A DNA stretch of 8,120 bases, taken from contig JAIRVN010000197.1 in NCBI GenBank assembly GCA_031253875.1, positions 1 through 8,120 on the forward strand, given 5' to 3'. Made by a program: the position numbers and the translations under genes. The notes beneath the pieces are model-generated. The model worked only from the letters and a program-made list of their open reading frames with translations, had not been told where the DNA came from and searched no databases. Origin of the DNA: Deltaproteobacteria bacterium (GTDB lineage Bacteria; Desulfobacterota; Desulfovibrionia; Desulfovibrionales; Desulfovibrionaceae). This document shows positions 6,868 to 8,120 of the stretch, one piece after another; positions within the stretch are counted from its first letter, which is position 1, and each line of letters begins with the position of its first letter.

Positions 6868-7621
6868 GCTTGCCCTCCTTGTCTGCGTTACGTCGATCAT
6901 GCCGCTTCTGCCTTCTCTGGCGTGTGCGGCGCAGGATCTGGCCCTGCCTCTCATGCAGTTGACCTTGTCGGGCGGGCAGCCGGAACCTCAAAAAGTATCC
7001 CTGCTTCTTGAAATTCTGTTCATGCTCACGGTACTTTCCCTGGCGCCGGCCATTATGCTGACCGTGACCAGCTTTACCCGCATTATCATCGTGTTCAGCT
7101 TTCTGCGTCAGGCGATGGGCGTGCAGCAACTGCCGCCCACGCAGATTCTGGCGAGCCTTGCCATTTTTATGACCGTGGTCATCATGTTTCCGGTGGGCAA
7201 GCAAATCAACGACACAGCGCTGCAACCGTATCTGGACGAGCGCCTTGACTACAAGGTGGCGCTCGATCGCGCCCAGGTCCCCTTACGGGAATTCATGTTC
7301 AAGCATACGCGGGAAAAGGATCTTTCCGTCTTTTACGCTATCACCAAAATGGAGCTTCCCAAAAACAAGGAAGAGGTGCCCACCATTCTTCTGGCTGCCG
7401 CCTATATCATCAGTGAATTGAAAACGGCGTTTACCATCGGCTTTTTGCTCTATGTGCCGTTTTTGGTGATGGATATGGTGGTTTCCAGCGTGCTGCTGGC
7501 CATGGGAATGATGATGCTGCCGCCCATGATGGTTTCCATGCCGTTCAAGCTTCTGCTGTTTGTCATGGTGGACGGCTGGAACCTGCTCATCGGTTCCCTT
7601 GTCAACAGTTTTCTCTTGTAA
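6797..7621 (+). CDS. fliP: Flagellar type III export gate protein FliP
   Basis: Core subunit of the FliP-FliQ-FliR export gate, five copies of which line the secretion pore in the inner membrane. It has 274 residues against 245 in Salmonella; the excess is a long N-terminus. A basic n-region (1-24) precedes a signal-like hydrophobic segment (25-44, ending LACA-AQ). Conserved parts are FTRIIIVFSFLRQAMGVQQLPPTQ (93-116), IFMTVVIMFPVG, SELKTAFTIGFLLYVPFLVMDMVVSSVLLAMG and FVMVDGWNLLIGSLV. The Met triplet in GMMMLPP (238-240) corresponds to the methionine gasket described in Salmonella FliP (from memory). A GAGG (6787-6790) lies 6 nt before the first ATG, with a second ATG directly after. The gene begins inside fliO, overlapping 71 nt, and fliQ follows after 30 nt. 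Confidence 0.97.
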   Translation: MMNNQAKILVKFLKRQNVGKLTHKLALLVCVTSIMPLLPSLACAAQDLALPLMQLTLSGGQPEPQKVSLLLEILFMLTVLSLAPAIMLTVTSFTRIIIVFSFLRQAMGVQQLPPTQILASLAIFMTVVIMFPVGKQINDTALQPYLDERLDYKVALDRAQVPLREFMFKHTREKDLSVFYAITKMELPKNKEEVPTILLAAAYIISELKTAFTIGFLLYVPFLVMDMVVSSVLLAMGMMMLPPMMVSMPFKLLLFVMVDGWNLLIGSLVNSFLL

Positions 7622-7641
7622 ACGTTGAACGCACAGGCATT

Positions 7642-7645
7642 GGAG
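7642..7645 (+). promoter_or_regulatory. Ribosome binding site choosing the ATG start of fliQ
   Basis: GGAG lies 6 nt before ATG 7652. It sits within the reading frame that would begin at TTG 7625, so the shorter protein is preferred. Confidence 0.7.
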
Positions 7646-7651
7646 CGAGCT

Positions 7652-7921
7652 ATGACCCCGGATTTCGTCATTGGTTTCGGCAGGCAGGCCATTGAATTGA
7701 CCTTGATGATGGCCTTGCCCATGCTCGGCGTGGGACTGACAGTGGGTGTGGTGGTGAGCATTATCCAGGCTGCGACGCAGATCCAGGAAATGACGCTCAG
7801 CTTCATTCCCAAGATTGTCTGCATGTTTATAGCGCTTTTGCTGGCCTTGCCCTGGATTATGGATCAGATACTCGCCTTTACGCGCGGGGTGCTGGTGAAT
7901 ATTCCCCAGTATGTAAGATAG
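7652..7921 (+). CDS. fliQ: Flagellar type III export gate protein FliQ
   Basis: Small helical-hairpin membrane protein, four copies of which pack around FliP-FliR in the export gate. It has 89 residues, the typical FliQ length. Two hydrophobic helices (about 16-43 and 55-77) flank the conserved loop SIIQAATQIQEMTLSFIPKI (39-58), a hallmark of FliQ/SctS. The ATG at 7652 is preferred because GGAG sits 6 nt upstream and because it gives the standard N-terminus; an in-frame TTG at 7625 would add nine residues. It is the last flagellar gene here: no fliR follows, and the sequence turns AT-rich within about 60 nt. Confidence 0.96.
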   Translation: MTPDFVIGFGRQAIELTLMMALPMLGVGLTVGVVVSIIQAATQIQEMTLSFIPKIVCMFIALLLALPWIMDQILAFTRGVLVNIPQYVR

Positions 7922-8009
7922 CGCGTTGCCGTGTTTTTTCAATGTGCGCGGCCGCTCCCCTGTTCGGAATTCTGTGCTATGAGTTCTAATTCCAATTCTA
8001 AATAAAACA
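7922..8009. other. Intergenic region after fliQ with composition shift
   Basis: No gene seen. The left part is GC-rich, with a weak imperfect stem (GCGC 7921-7924 with 7946-7949, TTG 7926-7928 with CAA 7940-7942) around a run of six T, not a convincing intrinsic terminator. From about 7978 the sequence becomes AT-rich and has an imperfect 12-nt direct repeat (TTCTAATTCCAA 7984-7995, TTCTAAATAAAA 7996-8007). Confidence 0.5.
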
Positions 8010-8018
8010 TGCTATAAT
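8010..8018 (+). promoter_or_regulatory. Extended -10 sigma-70 promoter for the right-edge gene
   Basis: TGCTATAAT is an exact TATAAT with the TG-N extension. The best -35 at 17-nt spacing (TTCCAA, 7990-7995) is poor, as tolerated for extended -10 promoters. It lies 22 nt before the ATG at 8041, leaving a leader of about 15 nt with AAGGAGG at 8028-8034. Confidence 0.65.
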
Positions 8019-8040
8019 TGCCTCAGAAAGGAGGATGATT

Positions 8041-8120
8041 ATGGCACGTCTCCCTCGCGGTCAGGAAGTTTTAGAGAAAGCTCAGAAATTGATGGCAAAA
8101 GCCACAAAGGCCGATGACTT
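8041..8120 (+). CDS. N-terminus of an unidentified small ORF (3' end outside window)
   Basis: Twenty-six full codons are visible, beginning MARLPRGQEVLEKAQKLMAK. The start is well supported: AAGGAGG 6 nt upstream and an extended -10 promoter just before that. The peptide is basic, amphipathic and helical, consistent with the lead-in to a DNA-binding or transposase-associated helix-turn-helix protein. It reminds me of small N-terminal ORFs of IS630-like elements, but too little is visible to assign a family. Codons (GTT, TTA, AAA, AAG-rich) are more AT-leaning than in the flagellar genes, and its own promoter separates it from the fli operon. It may be a recently acquired gene or element. Confidence 0.65.
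   Translation, partial: MARLPRGQEVLEKAQKLMAKATKADD

Noticed and set aside
7625..7651. Longer FliQ beginning at TTG 7625
   Set aside because: No ribosome site precedes it, and ATG 7652 has GGAG at good spacing and gives the standard 89-residue protein.
7921..7950. Intrinsic terminator after fliQ
   Set aside because: The stem is short and bulged, and the T run lies in the loop rather than after the stem.
7948..7955. GCGGCCGC palindrome
   Set aside because: A single 8-bp self-complementary site is expected by chance in GC-rich DNA and has no supporting context.

Overview
The window reads as chromosomal DNA of a flagellated, GC-rich deltaproteobacterium, most likely Desulfovibrionaceae (Desulfovibrio or a close relative). 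This placement is inference. It rests on the gene order (transketolase, phosphoglycerate kinase, then a compact fliL-fliN-fliO-fliP-fliQ block ending at fliQ), the protein styles and the base composition. No rRNA, tRNA or CRISPR was seen. All genes lie on the + strand and are tightly packed.

Region 1 (1-4184) holds central carbon metabolism and housekeeping genes. It starts with the C-terminal part of a transketolase cut by the window edge, then a complete pgk 1 nt downstream. A SAM-methyltransferase-like gene of unknown target overlaps the pgk stop codon. A complete era GTPase gene follows after 13 nt. The spacing suggests one transcript from tkt to era.

Region 2 (4185-4395) is a 211-nt non-coding gap with a REP-like palindrome (ATTCCCGC-TTTC-GCGGGAAT), a degraded second copy in the opposite orientation, a short hairpin and an imperfect direct repeat. 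It separates era from a YggS/PROSC-type PLP-homeostasis gene (GTG start, 4396-5112).

Region 3 (5113-7921) is a flagellar operon. The leader carries a good match to a sigma-54 (-24/-12) promoter at 5160-5175, directly preceded by a short inverted repeat. It is followed by fliL (stator-associated), fliN (switch/C-ring), and fliO, fliP and fliQ (assembly and core of the flagellar type III export gate). fliN/fliO overlap by 8 nt and fliO/fliP by 71 nt, so translational coupling is likely. fliM and fliR are not beside these genes.

Region 4 (7922-8120) changes character. A stretch of about 30% GC holds an extended -10 promoter (TGCTATAAT), a perfect Shine-Dalgarno and the first 26 codons of a small unrelated ORF that runs off the window. 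It could be the start of an inserted element or an independently expressed regulator.

I see no convincing new defence or mobile system inside the window. The items most worth a second look are the orphan methyltransferase, the sigma-54/inverted-repeat leader of fliL, the duplicated Trp motif in FliN and the AT-rich gene entry at the right edge.
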